The position numbers and the translations under genes are program-made. Of a stretch of DNA of 64,000 bases, positions 45,515-55,266 are shown one piece after another. The stretch lies in NCBI RefSeq assembly GCF_900107415.1, contig NZ_FNPX01000007.1:62001-126000 (forward strand). Direction: 5' to 3'. The notes beneath the pieces are model-generated. The model was given only the letters and a program-made list of their open reading frames with translations. It searched no databases and was not told the DNA's origin. This DNA is from Jannaschia faecimaris. GTDB taxonomy: Bacteria; Pseudomonadota; Alphaproteobacteria; Rhodobacterales; Rhodobacteraceae. Every line of letters begins with the position of its first letter. Position 1 is the stretch's first letter.

Positions 45515-46600
45515 TTGGGTGCCTACATCCTCAGACGACTTCTGCTGATCATTCCCACACTGATCGGCATCATGGTCATCAATTTCTCACTGATCCAGTT
45601 CGTCCCCGGCGGGCCGGTGGAGCAGGTTCTGGCCCAATTGCAGGGTGAAGGCGACGCCTTCGCCAACATCGCCGGTGGCGGGGACGGGGCAGGGGCCGAG
45701 CAATTCGACAACGACAGCGGCTATCAGGGCGCGCGGGGTCTGCCACCCGAGTTCATCGCCGAGTTGGAGCGGCAGTTCGGGTTCGACAGGCCGCCGCTGG
45801 AACGCTTTCTCAACATGATGTGGGACTACATGCGCTTCGACTTCGGGGAGAGCTATTTCCGTTCCATCTCCGTCGTTGACCTGGTTTTGGAAAAGCTGCC
45901 GGTGTCCCTGTCTCTTGGGCTTTGGTCGACCCTTCTGGCCTATTGCATCTCCATCCCGCTGGGTATTCGCAAGGCGGTGCGCGACGGCTCCGCCTTCGAT
46001 AGCTGGACCTCGGGCATCGTGATCGTCGCCTATGCCATCCCGGCGTTCCTGTTCGCGATCCTGCTACTCGTGCTTTTCGCGGGCGGTTCCTATTACAAGA
46101 TATTCCCTCTGCGCGGCCTGACGTCATCGGACTTCGACCAATTGTCGACCGTTGGAAAAGTGCTCGACTACTTCTGGCACCTGACCCTGCCGACGCTGGC
46201 AATTACGATATCGTCCTTCGCGGGTCTGACTCTGCTGACCAAGAACTCCTTCCTAGATGAAATCCGCAAGCAATACGTCGTTACCGCCAAGGCCAAGGGC
46301 CTGCCGGAGAGCCGCGTCCTTTATGGTCATGTGTTCCGCAACGCGATGCTGATCGTGATCGCGGGGTTCCCGGCGGCCTTTGTCGGCGTGTTCTTCGGCG
46401 CATCGCTCATCATCGAGACGATCTTCTCGCTCGACGGTCTGGGCCGTCTGGGCCTGGAGGCGGTCGTAAGCCGCGACTACCCGGTCGTGTTCGGAACTTT
46501 GTTCGCGTTTTCCCTGCTGGGCCTGTTGATGAACCTGGTGACGGACCTGACCTATATCTTTGTCGACCCGCGTATCGATTTCGAGAGCCGAGAGACATGA
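45515..46600 (+). CDS. yejB: Peptide ABC transporter permease YejB-like
   Basis: A 361-residue permease of the OppB family with six membrane helices and an N-terminal [20 protein letters not shown] helix. The start is TTG, three bases after the yejA stop; no ATG exists near. The EAA loop is [26 protein letters not shown]. Inserts such as [17 protein letters not shown] after the first helix are typical of YejB-type permeases. Its stop overlaps yejE's start (ATGA). Confidence 0.92.
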   Translation: MGAYILRRLLLIIPTLIGIMVINFSLIQFVPGGPVEQVLAQLQGEGDAFANIAGGGDGAGAEQFDNDSGYQGARGLPPEFIAELERQFGFDRPPLERFLNMMWDYMRFDFGESYFRSISVVDLVLEKLPVSLSLGLWSTLLAYCISIPLGIRKAVRDGSAFDSWTSGIVIVAYAIPAFLFAILLLVLFAGGSYYKIFPLRGLTSSDFDQLSTVGKVLDYFWHLTLPTLAITISSFAGLTLLTKNSFLDEIRKQYVVTAKAKGLPESRVLYGHVFRNAMLIVIAGFPAAFVGVFFGASLIIETIFSLDGLGRLGLEAVVSRDYPVVFGTLFAFSLLGLLMNLVTDLTYIFVDPRIDFESRET

Positions 46601-47709
46601 CGCTGTCCCCTCTGAACGCCCGCCGCTGGCGCAATTTCAAGAAGAACCGCCGCGCCGTCTGGTCGCTTTGGTTGTTCGCCGTCCTGTTCGGGCTGTCGCT
46701 TTTTGCCGAACTGCTGGCCAACGACAAGCCCCTTTTGGTCAGTTATCAGGGCGAGCTGCGATCCCCGATCATTTCGTTCTATTCCGAGCAGGATTTCGGC
46801 GGCTATTTTCAGACGGAAGCCACCTACCGAGAGGTCGAAGTCCAATGCCTGATCATCGCGGGGGGCATCGAAGACCCCTGCCTTGACGACCCCGAGGGCA
46901 TCATCGCCGAGGTGCAGGCGTCGGGCACGGCCTTGGGCGAGCCGGTTGAGGCCGGCTGGCTCCTCTGGCCGCCCATCCCCTACAGCTACAACACAGTCAA
47001 CAACATCGACGGCGCGGCCCCGTCCGCACCAGATGCCAACCATTGGCTTGGTACCGACGACACGGCGCGCGACGTGCTGGCCCGCGTGATCTACGGCTTC
47101 CGCCTGTCGGTGGCTTTCGCGCTGATCGTGACGGTCCTGTCGTCCCTCCTCGGCATCGCGGCGGGTGCCGTGCAGGGGTATTTCGGCGGCTGGACTGACC
47201 TCATATTGCAGCGCATCGTCGAGATTTGGGGCTCCACCCCTTCACTTTACGTCATCATCATCGTGGTCGCGATCATTCCAGTGTCGTTCTGGCTCTTGGT
47301 CGGGCTCACCGTCCTATTCGGCTGGATCGGCCTCGTCGGCGTGGTGCGCGCGGAGTTCCTGAGGGCGCGGAATTTCGAGTATGTCCGAGCGGCCAAGGCG
47401 CTGGGCGTGTCGGACCGCGTCATAATGTTCCGCCACGTCCTGCCCAACGCCATGGTTGCCACGCTGACCTTCCTGCCCTTCCTGGTAACCGGTGCGATCG
47501 GCGGTCTCGCCTCGCTCGACTTCCTCGGCTTCGGCCTGCCGTCGTCGTCGCCATCGCTCGGGGAACTGACGCTTCAGGCCAAGCAGAACCTTCAGGCCCC
47601 GTGGCTGGGTTTCACCGCCTTCACCACCTTTGCGATCATGCTGTCGCTGCTGGTGTTCATCTTCGAGGGTGTTCGTGATGCCTTCGACCCGCGAAAGACC
47701 TTTTCATGA
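46597..47709 (+). CDS. yejE: Peptide ABC transporter permease YejE-like
   Basis: A 370-residue permease of the OppC family. It has an N-terminal [20 protein letters not shown] anchor and a large periplasmic loop (about 60-150), characteristic of YejE. The catalytic-ATPase docking EAA loop is [24 protein letters not shown]. Overlaps of 4 bases at both ends tie it to yejB and yejF in one operon. Confidence 0.92.
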   Translation: MTLSPLNARRWRNFKKNRRAVWSLWLFAVLFGLSLFAELLANDKPLLVSYQGELRSPIISFYSEQDFGGYFQTEATYREVEVQCLIIAGGIEDPCLDDPEGIIAEVQASGTALGEPVEAGWLLWPPIPYSYNTVNNIDGAAPSAPDANHWLGTDDTARDVLARVIYGFRLSVAFALIVTVLSSLLGIAAGAVQGYFGGWTDLILQRIVEIWGSTPSLYVIIIVVAIIPVSFWLLVGLTVLFGWIGLVGVVRAEFLRARNFEYVRAAKALGVSDRVIMFRHVLPNAMVATLTFLPFLVTGAIGGLASLDFLGFGLPSSSPSLGELTLQAKQNLQAPWLGFTAFTTFAIMLSLLVFIFEGVRDAFDPRKTFS

Positions 47710-49313
47710 GCCTGCTCGACGTCCGCGACCTGAAGATCGCATTCCGTCAGGACGGGGTTGAAAACCTGGCGGTCAAAGGCGTGAGCTTTTCCGTCGAGAA
47801 GGGCGAAACGGTCGCCCTCGTGGGGGAGTCAGGGTCTGGCAAGTCCATCACTGCCCTCTCTACCGTTGCCCTTCTGCCGGATGCGGCGGAAGTCTCCGGC
47901 TCCGTCACCTATGACGGTGCCCAGATGATCGGCGCGCCCGAGGCCGAGCTGCGCCGCGTGCGCGGCAATGATATCAGCTTCATCTTTCAGGAGCCGATGA
48001 CCTCGCTCAACCCGCTGCACACGATCGAGAAGCAGCTGCGCGAGAGCATCGAATTGCATCAGGGTCTGCGTGGCAGCGCCGTGCGCGCGCGTATTCTAGA
48101 CTTGCTTGAAAAGGTCGGAATCGACGATGCGGAGCGCCGCCTGCCGGCCTATCCCCACGAATTATCCGGCGGACAACGTCAACGCGTGATGATCGCCATG
48201 GCGCTCGCCAATGGTCCTGACCTGCTTATCGCCGACGAGCCGACAACGGCGCTAGATGTGACCATTCAGGCTCAGATCCTCGAACTTTTGGCCAAGCTCA
48301 AACGGGACGAAGGCATGTCGATGCTCTTCATTACGCACGATTTGGGAATCGTGCGCCGCTTCGCTGACCGGGTTTGTGTCATGCAAAGGGGCGAGATCGT
48401 CGAGACGGGTCCGGTGGCGGAGATCTTTGACGCTCCGAAACATCCCTACACGCAGATGCTGCTGGCCGCCGAACCGAGGGGGGTGCCGGAGCCGGTTCCC
48501 GCGGACGCATCGGAGATCGCCTCGACCGAGCATCTGAAGATCTGGTTTCCGATCACCAAGGGCCTTCTCAAGCGAACCGCGGGCTACGTAAAGGCGGTCA
48601 ACGCGGCGACACTCTCGGTCCGTGCGGGCGAGACAATGGGAATCGTTGGTGAATCCGGGTCGGGCAAGACCACGCTGGCGCTGGCGATCATGCGGCTGAT
48701 CTCCTCCGAGGGGCCGATCACGCTGGAAGGTCGCCGCATCGACGGGTTGCAATCCAAGGCACTGCGGCCCCTGCGCCAGTCGATGCAGATTGTTTTCCAG
48801 GATCCTTACGGCAGTCTTTCCCCCCGAATGACCGTCGCCGAGATCGTGGCCGAAGGCCTGATACTGCATGACACCGGCGATAGCCGCCCCCACCGGGAAC
48901 AGGTGTCCGAAATTCTGAATGAAGTAGGCATTGATCCGGCGTCGATGGATCGCTACCCGCACGAGTTTTCGGGCGGGCAGCGGCAACGTATCGCGATCGC
49001 CCGCGCCATGATCCTGCGGCCCAAGCTTGTCGTGCTGGATGAGCCGACCTCCGCGCTGGACCAGACGGTACAGGTGCAGATCGTCGATCTTTTGCGCGAT
49101 CTGCAAAGACGCTATGGCTTGGCCTACCTTTTCATTTCCCATGACCTGCGGGTCGTGCGCGCGCTGGCGCACAAGGTTATCGTGATGAAACGCGGCGATG
49201 TGGTCGAGGCGGGTGACGCGGCGCAGGTTTTCGACGCACCCGCCGCCCCGTACACCCGCAAGCTGATGGCCGCGGCATTCCACCTCAAGGCCGAGGATAC
49301 GGTTGCCAGTTGA
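47706..49313 (+). CDS. yejF: Peptide ABC transporter dual ATPase YejF-like
   Basis: A 535-residue protein with two fused ATPase domains. First: VALVGESGSGKSITALS (Walker A), LSGGQRQRVMIAMALAN, LLIADEPTTALD. Second: MGIVGESGSGKTTLALA, FSGGQRQRIAIARAMI, LVVLDEPTSALDQ. This two-in-one architecture distinguishes YejF from separate OppD/OppF. It energises YejABE. The gene ends just before a strong terminator. Confidence 0.94.
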   Translation: MSLLDVRDLKIAFRQDGVENLAVKGVSFSVEKGETVALVGESGSGKSITALSTVALLPDAAEVSGSVTYDGAQMIGAPEAELRRVRGNDISFIFQEPMTSLNPLHTIEKQLRESIELHQGLRGSAVRARILDLLEKVGIDDAERRLPAYPHELSGGQRQRVMIAMALANGPDLLIADEPTTALDVTIQAQILELLAKLKRDEGMSMLFITHDLGIVRRFADRVCVMQRGEIVETGPVAEIFDAPKHPYTQMLLAAEPRGVPEPVPADASEIASTEHLKIWFPITKGLLKRTAGYVKAVNAATLSVRAGETMGIVGESGSGKTTLALAIMRLISSEGPITLEGRRIDGLQSKALRPLRQSMQIVFQDPYGSLSPRMTVAEIVAEGLILHDTGDSRPHREQVSEILNEVGIDPASMDRYPHEFSGGQRQRIAIARAMILRPKLVVLDEPTSALDQTVQVQIVDLLRDLQRRYGLAYLFISHDLRVVRALAHKVIVMKRGDVVEAGDAAQVFDAPAAPYTRKLMAAAFHLKAEDTVAS

Positions 49314-49316
49314 TGC

Positions 49317-49350
49317 AAAAAGGCGGTCCCGACGGACCGCCTTTGGTGTT
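49317..49350. terminator. Bidirectional intrinsic terminator
   Basis: A perfect 11-bp stem (AAAGGCGGTCC / GGACCGCCTTT) with the loop CGAC, between the convergent yejF and D-Ala-D-Ala carboxypeptidase genes. A-rich on the left and T-rich on the right, so it can work both ways. Confidence 0.85.
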
Positions 49351-49392
49351 TCTAGATTATCCGGGGCGGACGTTCGGCCTCCAGCAGATCCG

Positions 49393-50661
49393 TCAGCCGC
49401 CGATGACCACGTCGCAATCGACGTCGCGTGCGCGGAGCCGAGTGCACGCGCGCTCGGCGCTGCGTTGCGAAAGGCCCACGAAACTGGGCGCAAATCCGTT
49501 GCGCACCCGATCGACCCGGCGCAACGCCTGATCCAGAGTGTCGAGCTCTTGCAAGGCGGTCCGCAGCAACAACTTGTCTGCGGCGGATCTCGACCCCTGA
49601 GAACTCAAGGCGATCCCGTATTCATTTCCCGCCGTCGACGCGCGGGTCACGACGACGCGCGCTGGTTCGCCTTCCGGCCGCGGCTCGGGCTGCACGACGG
49701 ATACGGTCGGGGCCGAGGCCGAGGCATAGACCGTTCCGCCGGATGGCGTTCCGCGCATCTGCGGGCGCATCGATACGGCAGGGGCCGTTGGGCCCGTGGT
49801 CGTTGGGCCGCCATAGACCGGCAGGCTGGGCCGGCGTTCGGTCACGTGCTGCGGGGCGTTTGCAAAGCCGAGGTCCAGCAGCTCCGCGATGCGTTCATTC
49901 CGCGTCGCGGTCGAACGCCCCCCGAAGACTGTGGCGATGATGCGCACACCGCCCCGCTCGGCCGATGAAACGAGGTTGAAGCCGGCGGCACTGGTATAGC
50001 CGGTCTTGATCCCATCTGCCCCCCGGTAGGCATCCAGCAGACGGCGGTTCGTGTTGCGCACGCGGGTCACGCCGGCATCTGTCGTGCGCCGTGAGAACAG
50101 GTTGTAATATTGAGGATAATCATAGAACAGCCGCCGGCCCAACGTCGTCATGTCGCGCGCGGTGCTCAGGTGGCCCGAAGCGGTCAGGCCATGGGCGTTT
50201 CGAAATGTCGTGTTCGTCATGCCGAGCGCGCGCGCGGTGCGGGTCATCCGTTCGGCAAATGCGCTCTCGGAACCGGCGATGGCCTCGCCGATGGCTGTGG
50301 CGGCATCGTTCGCGGATTTCACTGCAGCCGCGCGGATGAGATAGCGGAACGCGATGCGCTGTCCGGACCGCAGACCAAGCTTGGACGGAACCTCGTTGGC
50401 GGCGTTCCGGCTGACGCGGACTTCGGTGTCCAGCGTGATCTCTCCCTGACGAACCGCTTCGAACGCGATGTACAGCGTCATCATCTTTGTCAGCGATGCG
50501 GGATGCAGGCGCGTGTCGGCATTCCGTGAGCGGATCACCTCACCCGTGCGGGCGTCGATTACCATCTCCGCATAGGGGGCTGCTTTGGCCATCGGGATGG
50601 CGGCCAGCCAGATTGCACAGAAGGTAGCGAGCCCCAAAAGGACTGTTCGGATCATGTTCAT
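49393..50661 (-). CDS. D-alanyl-D-alanine carboxypeptidase (low-molecular-weight PBP)
   Basis: A 422-residue peptidoglycan-trimming serine peptidase of the S11 family. After a signal peptide (about 1-27, ending MAKAA) come the three active-site motifs: SLTK (Ser about residue 56), SAN (about 117) and KTGYT (about 220). The C-terminal part has a Pro/Thr-rich linker and a SPOR-like domain (SFVGLSQRSAERACTRLRARD), which may target it to septal glycan. The start GTG at 50667 or ATG 50661 are both possible. It is convergent with the yej operon. Confidence 0.92.
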   Translation of the reverse strand: MNMIRTVLLGLATFCAIWLAAIPMAKAAPYAEMVIDARTGEVIRSRNADTRLHPASLTKMMTLYIAFEAVRQGEITLDTEVRVSRNAANEVPSKLGLRSGQRIAFRYLIRAAAVKSANDAATAIGEAIAGSESAFAERMTRTARALGMTNTTFRNAHGLTASGHLSTARDMTTLGRRLFYDYPQYYNLFSRRTTDAGVTRVRNTNRRLLDAYRGADGIKTGYTSAAGFNLVSSAERGGVRIIATVFGGRSTATRNERIAELLDLGFANAPQHVTERRPSLPVYGGPTTTGPTAPAVSMRPQMRGTPSGGTVYASASAPTVSVVQPEPRPEGEPARVVVTRASTAGNEYGIALSSQGSRSAADKLLLRTALQELDTLDQALRRVDRVRNGFAPSFVGLSQRSAERACTRLRARDVDCDVVIGG

Positions 50662-50927
50662 TTTCACAAGACTGCTCTGTCTGCCTGGGCCCCGATCTTG
50701 TCGCCGGTGACCTGTGTGAATGTAGGATCAGTCTAACCTGAAAAGACGGCAGGAATCCACTGTTCAAAGCGGTGCCCCGAAAATACCCAATTTGCCGGAG
50801 CGTCACGCGATATCTGGTAGTTTTTTGGGGTCTCGCCTACTATGGCGGGGACTTAACATGGCACGAATGTGGCGCATTATGCGGTGGTTCCGCCGCAAGA
50901 CCGTCCTTGCACCGATCGGGGGAAACG

Positions 50928-51830
50928 ATGACAGAGACTGCTGACGCGCGGAAGACCGCGGCCTCCGGATGGTTTCGGGACCTTCGCGATCAGATCGTTG
51001 CCGCCTTCGAGGCGCTGGAAGATGCAAACGCCACTGGTCCCTTCGCCGACTTGCCGGCGGGCCGGTTCGAAGTGACGCCGACGTCGCGGACCGCCGAAGA
51101 CGGCTCGGATGCCGGGGGTGGGTTGATGTCCGTTCTGCGTGGCGGTCGCGTTTTCGAGAAGGTTGGAGTCAACTGGTCCGAGGTCCATGGTCAGTTGGGT
51201 GAGCGCGCGCAAAAGGCGATGGCCGCGCGCGGCGTGCCCGGAATGGCCGAGGATCCGCGCTTCTGGGCCAGCGGGATCAGCCTTGTCGCGCACATGCGCA
51301 ATCCGCATGTTCCGGCCGTCCACATGAACACGCGCATGTTCTGGACGCCGCATGCCTGGTGGTTCGGTGGCGGCAGCGACCTTAATCCGTGCCTGGAATA
51401 CGCCGAGGATACGCAGCATTTCCACGACCAGATGAAGGCGGCCTGCGATCCACATGGTCCCCTAGACGGGGAAGATCGCTACGCCAAGCTCAAGGCCTGG
51501 GCGGACGAGTACTTTTATGTTCCCCACCGGGGACGTGCGCGGGGTGTGGGCGGTATCTTCTACGACGATCTGAATACGGGCGATTGGGCCACCGATTTCG
51601 CCTTCACACAGGATGTTGGAAAGCATTTCCTCCCCGCCTTCGTGCCGCTGGTCGAGAAGCGGCGCGCGCAGGAATGGTCAGATACCGACAAGGACGCGCA
51701 GCTGGTGCATCGCGGTCTCTATGCGGAATACAACCTTGTATATGACCGGGGTACGAAGTTCGGCTTGGAATCCGGGCATGACGCGAACGCCGTGCTGATG
51801 TCCCTTCCGCCCGAAGCGAAATGGCACTGA
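50928..51830 (+). CDS. hemF: Oxygen-dependent coproporphyrinogen III oxidase
   Basis: HemF, 300 residues, the aerobic enzyme that decarboxylates coproporphyrinogen III to protoporphyrinogen IX. Signatures are NPHVPAVHMNTRMF, WWFGGGSDLNPCLEY, and YNLVYDRGTKFGLESGHDANAVLMSLPPEAKW, the last being the family hallmark. I chose ATG 50928 with GGGGGAAAC upstream. No FNR-like TTGAT-N4-ATCAA box was seen in the upstream gap, so oxygen control is not evident. Confidence 0.96.
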   Translation: MTETADARKTAASGWFRDLRDQIVAAFEALEDANATGPFADLPAGRFEVTPTSRTAEDGSDAGGGLMSVLRGGRVFEKVGVNWSEVHGQLGERAQKAMAARGVPGMAEDPRFWASGISLVAHMRNPHVPAVHMNTRMFWTPHAWWFGGGSDLNPCLEYAEDTQHFHDQMKAACDPHGPLDGEDRYAKLKAWADEYFYVPHRGRARGVGGIFYDDLNTGDWATDFAFTQDVGKHFLPAFVPLVEKRRAQEWSDTDKDAQLVHRGLYAEYNLVYDRGTKFGLESGHDANAVLMSLPPEAKWH

Positions 51831-51840
51831 AGCGGCATTG

Positions 51841-53046
51841 TTAATCGGCCGCGGTCGCCTTTTCCGACGCCCAGGCGCCCCTGAAATCGTTAACGTAACC
51901 TTCGTCGCTGATCTCCTGGCCCATGCTGACCATCGCGCCCAGACGGCCCAGCTCATCCCCGCATTTGGCGGCGGCCCCGTTGCCGCCGATCAAGGCGGTC
52001 ACCGTATCGTCGAGCCGCTCGATGTACGGAAAGCCGGTGGAGGTCCAAACCACGGCGCAGGGCGCGGTGTTTGTCGTCTTGAATGGGATGCCGGGCAGCA
52101 ATCCCGACAATTCCTGCAACAGGCGTTCGCCCACAGTGATGTCGCCCTGCCCGTGATACCAGTCCCGCATGTCGTCAGCGGAGCGGATGCGCGGGCTGTC
52201 CAGCTGCCCGCCGATCTTGAGGTAGAGATGCCCGTCGGGATACCGGACCGGCGGCAGCACATACAGGTCGTGGTCCCATCCCTGCGGCACGAAGATGACC
52301 GAAGGCATCTGCGCCAGCGCCGCGCCCGTATCCTCGGACAGGCGGGCAAAGGCGATCGTCCGTGACCAGACCTTCATCCGGGGTGACCGAGGCAGAAACC
52401 CGTCTGATCCGGCGTGCGGCCCTGTGGCGACCGTGACCTGATCCGCTTCGATCCGCGTGCCATCGGCCAGGGTAACGCGGCCATGGTCCAGCGCGGTGGC
52501 CGCGTGCGCGATCACGACGGCACCTGCCGCGCGCGTCAGCTTGATCTGCGCGTCCCGCATCGCGCGCGGATCAATCCAGCCGCCCTGCGTTTCCTCATAT
52601 GTGGCTATCGACCCCGAGGGCAGGGCAAGGCCCAGACGCTCCCAAACGTCACCGGTTCCCATCTGCAAAGGAGATCGGGGGAGGGCTTCGGCGACCGCAA
52701 GGAACCGGTTCGTGAAACTGTCGGCCATCTGGCCATCTTCGGGGCCGGACATCAGGGCCCCCGCTTCGTGAAAGATTGAAAGGCCGGACCGATTCTCCAG
52801 GTCGCGGTACCGGTCGATCGACCGACGGCTGAGCAGCGACCAATCCGGGTCTGCGGCCACGCGCCGGGTGATCCTTGCGGCATCATAGTGGCTGCCGAAT
52901 GGACCTTGGGAGGCGGATTTTAACTCGGGCTCGGGCGGCGCGATCAGCGCGACGCGCGCTCCCGCTTCCGCGAGGTATCGCGCACAGGGGGCACCCATCA
53001 TGCCCCCGCCTATGACGATGTGATCGAATCTCTCCACGTTTCCCAC
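51841..53046 (-). CDS. FAD-dependent amine/amino-acid oxidase family protein
   Basis: A 401-residue flavoprotein of the DAO (glycine/D-amino acid oxidase) family. The FAD-binding IVIGGGMMGAPCARYLAEAG starts at residue 9, and GGWIDPRAMRDAQIKLTRAAGA and VTVATGPHAGSDGFLP fit the family. The substrate is unknown; relatives include sarcosine oxidase and N-methyltryptophan oxidase. The start is GTG (53046 or three codons on). It follows hemE by 30 bases and may share its transcript. Confidence 0.83.
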   Translation of the reverse strand: MGNVERFDHIVIGGGMMGAPCARYLAEAGARVALIAPPEPELKSASQGPFGSHYDAARITRRVAADPDWSLLSRRSIDRYRDLENRSGLSIFHEAGALMSGPEDGQMADSFTNRFLAVAEALPRSPLQMGTGDVWERLGLALPSGSIATYEETQGGWIDPRAMRDAQIKLTRAAGAVVIAHAATALDHGRVTLADGTRIEADQVTVATGPHAGSDGFLPRSPRMKVWSRTIAFARLSEDTGAALAQMPSVIFVPQGWDHDLYVLPPVRYPDGHLYLKIGGQLDSPRIRSADDMRDWYHGQGDITVGERLLQELSGLLPGIPFKTTNTAPCAVVWTSTGFPYIERLDDTVTALIGGNGAAAKCGDELGRLGAMVSMGQEISDEGYVNDFRGAWASEKATAAD

Positions 53047-53076
53047 GCTACAACCCGCGCTGGTACCAAGCGATTC

Positions 53077-54111
53077 CTATTTCTGGGTCTCGCGCAGGGT
53101 CTCGATCATCAAGGTCACGTTGTCGGGGTCGGCGTCCGGCGTGATGCCATGGCCCAGGTTGAAGATATGCGGCCCCTTGGACAGCGCTTGCCGGATGCGC
53201 CGCACCTCGGACACCAGCGCGTCCCCGCCGGTCACCATGTGCCGCGACGCCAGGTTCCCCTGCACGCAGCCATCCGGCTGCACGTGTTCGGCAACCCATT
53301 CCGCGTCGACTGAGTTGTCCACGGCAACGCAATCGGCCCCGGTAGCTGCGTGAAAACCGATATACCCCTCACCCGCTTCGCGCGGAAAGGCGATGACGGG
53401 GATGCCGGGGTGACGGGCCTTCAGCGCCGCAGTTATCTCGCGCGCGGGCTCCAGCGCATACTTGCTGAAATCCTCGCCCTTAAGCGATCCGGCCCAGCTA
53501 TCGAAAATCTTCACGACTTCGGCCCCAGCCTCGATCTGCTTCGAAAGGTACTCGATGGTCGAAGCCGTCAGCAGATCGATCAGTGCCTCGAACGTTGCGC
53601 GATCCTCGGCCTTGAGCGCGTGTGCCGGACCTTGGTCCGGAGTGCCCTGACCCGCGATCATATAGGTCGCCACCGTCCAGGGCGCGCCCGCGAAGCCGAT
53701 GAGCGTCGTCTCGGCCGGCAAGGCCCCCGACAGGTTGCGCACCGTCTGGTAGATCGGGCTCAGCGTCTCGTGGATATCGTCGATGCCCTTCAACTTGGTC
53801 AGACCTTCCGGGCCGGTGATCGTCGACAGGCGCGGGCCTTCGCCGGTCACAAACCACAGATCCGCCCCCAGTGCCTGCGGCAGCAGCAGGATGTCGGCAA
53901 ACAGGATTGCTGCGTCGAAGCCAAAGCGACGGATCGGCTGCAACGTGACCTCTGTCGCGAGATCGGGGTTGTAGCACAGCGACAGGAAGTCCCCAGCCTC
54001 GGCCCGCGTGGCCTTGTACTCGGGCAGGTAGCGTCCGGCTTGCCGCATCATCCAGATCGGAGGTGTGGGCAGGGTCTCGCCCGCCAGGGCGCGCAGGATG
54101 GTCTTCGTCAC
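53077..54111 (-). CDS. hemE: Uroporphyrinogen decarboxylase
   Basis: HemE, 344 residues, decarboxylates the four acetate groups of uroporphyrinogen III to give coproporphyrinogen III, the substrate of HemF. The N-terminal [20 protein letters not shown] has the catalytic Arg and the barrel contains [17 protein letters not shown] and [11 protein letters not shown]. The start is GTG, preceded by AAAGGAAAG. It is divergent from hemC, with 139 bases between the starts. Confidence 0.96.
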   Translation of the reverse strand: MTKTILRALAGETLPTPPIWMMRQAGRYLPEYKATRAEAGDFLSLCYNPDLATEVTLQPIRRFGFDAAILFADILLLPQALGADLWFVTGEGPRLSTITGPEGLTKLKGIDDIHETLSPIYQTVRNLSGALPAETTLIGFAGAPWTVATYMIAGQGTPDQGPAHALKAEDRATFEALIDLLTASTIEYLSKQIEAGAEVVKIFDSWAGSLKGEDFSKYALEPAREITAALKARHPGIPVIAFPREAGEGYIGFHAATGADCVAVDNSVDAEWVAEHVQPDGCVQGNLASRHMVTGGDALVSEVRRIRQALSKGPHIFNLGHGITPDADPDNVTLMIETLRETQK

Positions 54112-54250
54112 GGTCTTTCCTTTACGGGCTTCGCTGCCGAGGGCTGGACAGCACCCGTGCGAGACGGGCAGGTAGTGGCAGCCTGACTTGTCCCGCCGAC
54201 GGCGGTGCTGTCAACTCGACCACGACCAATCCTGCCGAAAGAAGATCGAT

Positions 54251-55195
54251 ATGCCCGACCTGCCGACCCCGGACGCCCCCCTTCGCATCGGCACCCGGGG
54301 GTCGCCGCTTGCCTTGGCGCAGGCCCACGAGACGCGCGCCCGGCTGATGGCCGCCTTCGATCTGCCCGAGGCGGCCTTTCAAATCGAGGTCATCAAGACC
54401 ACCGGCGACCGTATCATCGACCGCCCATTGAAGGAGATCGGCGGCAAGGGCCTGTTTACCCGAGAGATCGAGGAGGCGCTGGCCGCGGGTGTCATCGACA
54501 TCGCCGTGCACTCCATGAAGGATATGCCGACGCTGCAACCCGACGGGTTGATCATCGACTGTTACCTGCCGCGCGAAGACGTGCGTGATGCCTTCGTCAC
54601 GCTGTCGGGCGCGGCCTTTGCCGATCTGCCGTCCGGGTCCGTCGTGGGCTCCTCTTCGCTGCGCCGTCGGGCGCAGATTATCCTTCGCCGGCCTGACCTT
54701 AAGGTGGTCGAATTTCGCGGCAACGTGCAGACCCGCATGAAGAAACTTGGTGACGGTGTCGCCGATGCGACCTTCCTTGCCATGGCCGGGCTTAATCGGC
54801 TCAAGATGGAGGACGTGCCCCGGCATGCGACCGACGTCGCCGAAATGTTGCCCGCCGTTGCACAGGGGTGCATCGGGATCGAACGGCGCGTCGCAGACCA
54901 GAATGCGGCGCAGATGCTGGCCGCGATTCATCACGCCGAGACGGGGATGCGCCTGAATTGTGAGCGTCAGTTTCTCAAGACGCTGGACGGCAGTTGCGAG
55001 ACGCCCATCGCGGGCTTGGCAGAACTGGACGGCACCATGTTGCGCTTCCGGGGTGAAATCCTTCGACCCGACGGGTCGGACGTGCTGACTGTCGCCGGCG
55101 AGTGTCCGATCAAAGACGGCGCAGCGCTGGGCGAGCGTCTGGCGCAGGATCTGCTGGATCGCGCCCCCGACGGCTTCTTCGACTGGCGCATCTGA
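54251..55195 (+). CDS. hemC: Porphobilinogen deaminase (hydroxymethylbilane synthase)
   Basis: HemC, 314 residues, polymerises four porphobilinogens to hydroxymethylbilane. Family motifs are RIGTRGSPLALAQA, GKGLFTREIEEALAAG, DIAVHSMKDMPT, and the dipyrromethane cofactor Cys in LDGSCETPIAGLAE (about residue 245). It is divergent from hemE and near hemF, so three tetrapyrrole genes cluster here. I chose ATG 54251. Confidence 0.96.
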   Translation: MPDLPTPDAPLRIGTRGSPLALAQAHETRARLMAAFDLPEAAFQIEVIKTTGDRIIDRPLKEIGGKGLFTREIEEALAAGVIDIAVHSMKDMPTLQPDGLIIDCYLPREDVRDAFVTLSGAAFADLPSGSVVGSSSLRRRAQIILRRPDLKVVEFRGNVQTRMKKLGDGVADATFLAMAGLNRLKMEDVPRHATDVAEMLPAVAQGCIGIERRVADQNAAQMLAAIHHAETGMRLNCERQFLKTLDGSCETPIAGLAELDGTMLRFRGEILRPDGSDVLTVAGECPIKDGAALGERLAQDLLDRAPDGFFDWRI

Positions 55196-55202
55196 CGAAA
55201 TT

Positions 55203-55230
55203 GGGGTGCCACCATTCGGACGCACCCCGT
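55203..55230. terminator. Possible intrinsic terminator between hemC and gnd
   Basis: A perfect 7-bp stem (GGGGTGC / GCACCCC) with a 12-base loop, followed by GTCTCTGCTTT. The T-run is poor, so this is a weak call. Confidence 0.45.
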
Positions 55231-55266
55231 CTCTGCTTTAAAAATACTCAGAGCCCCGGCGTACCC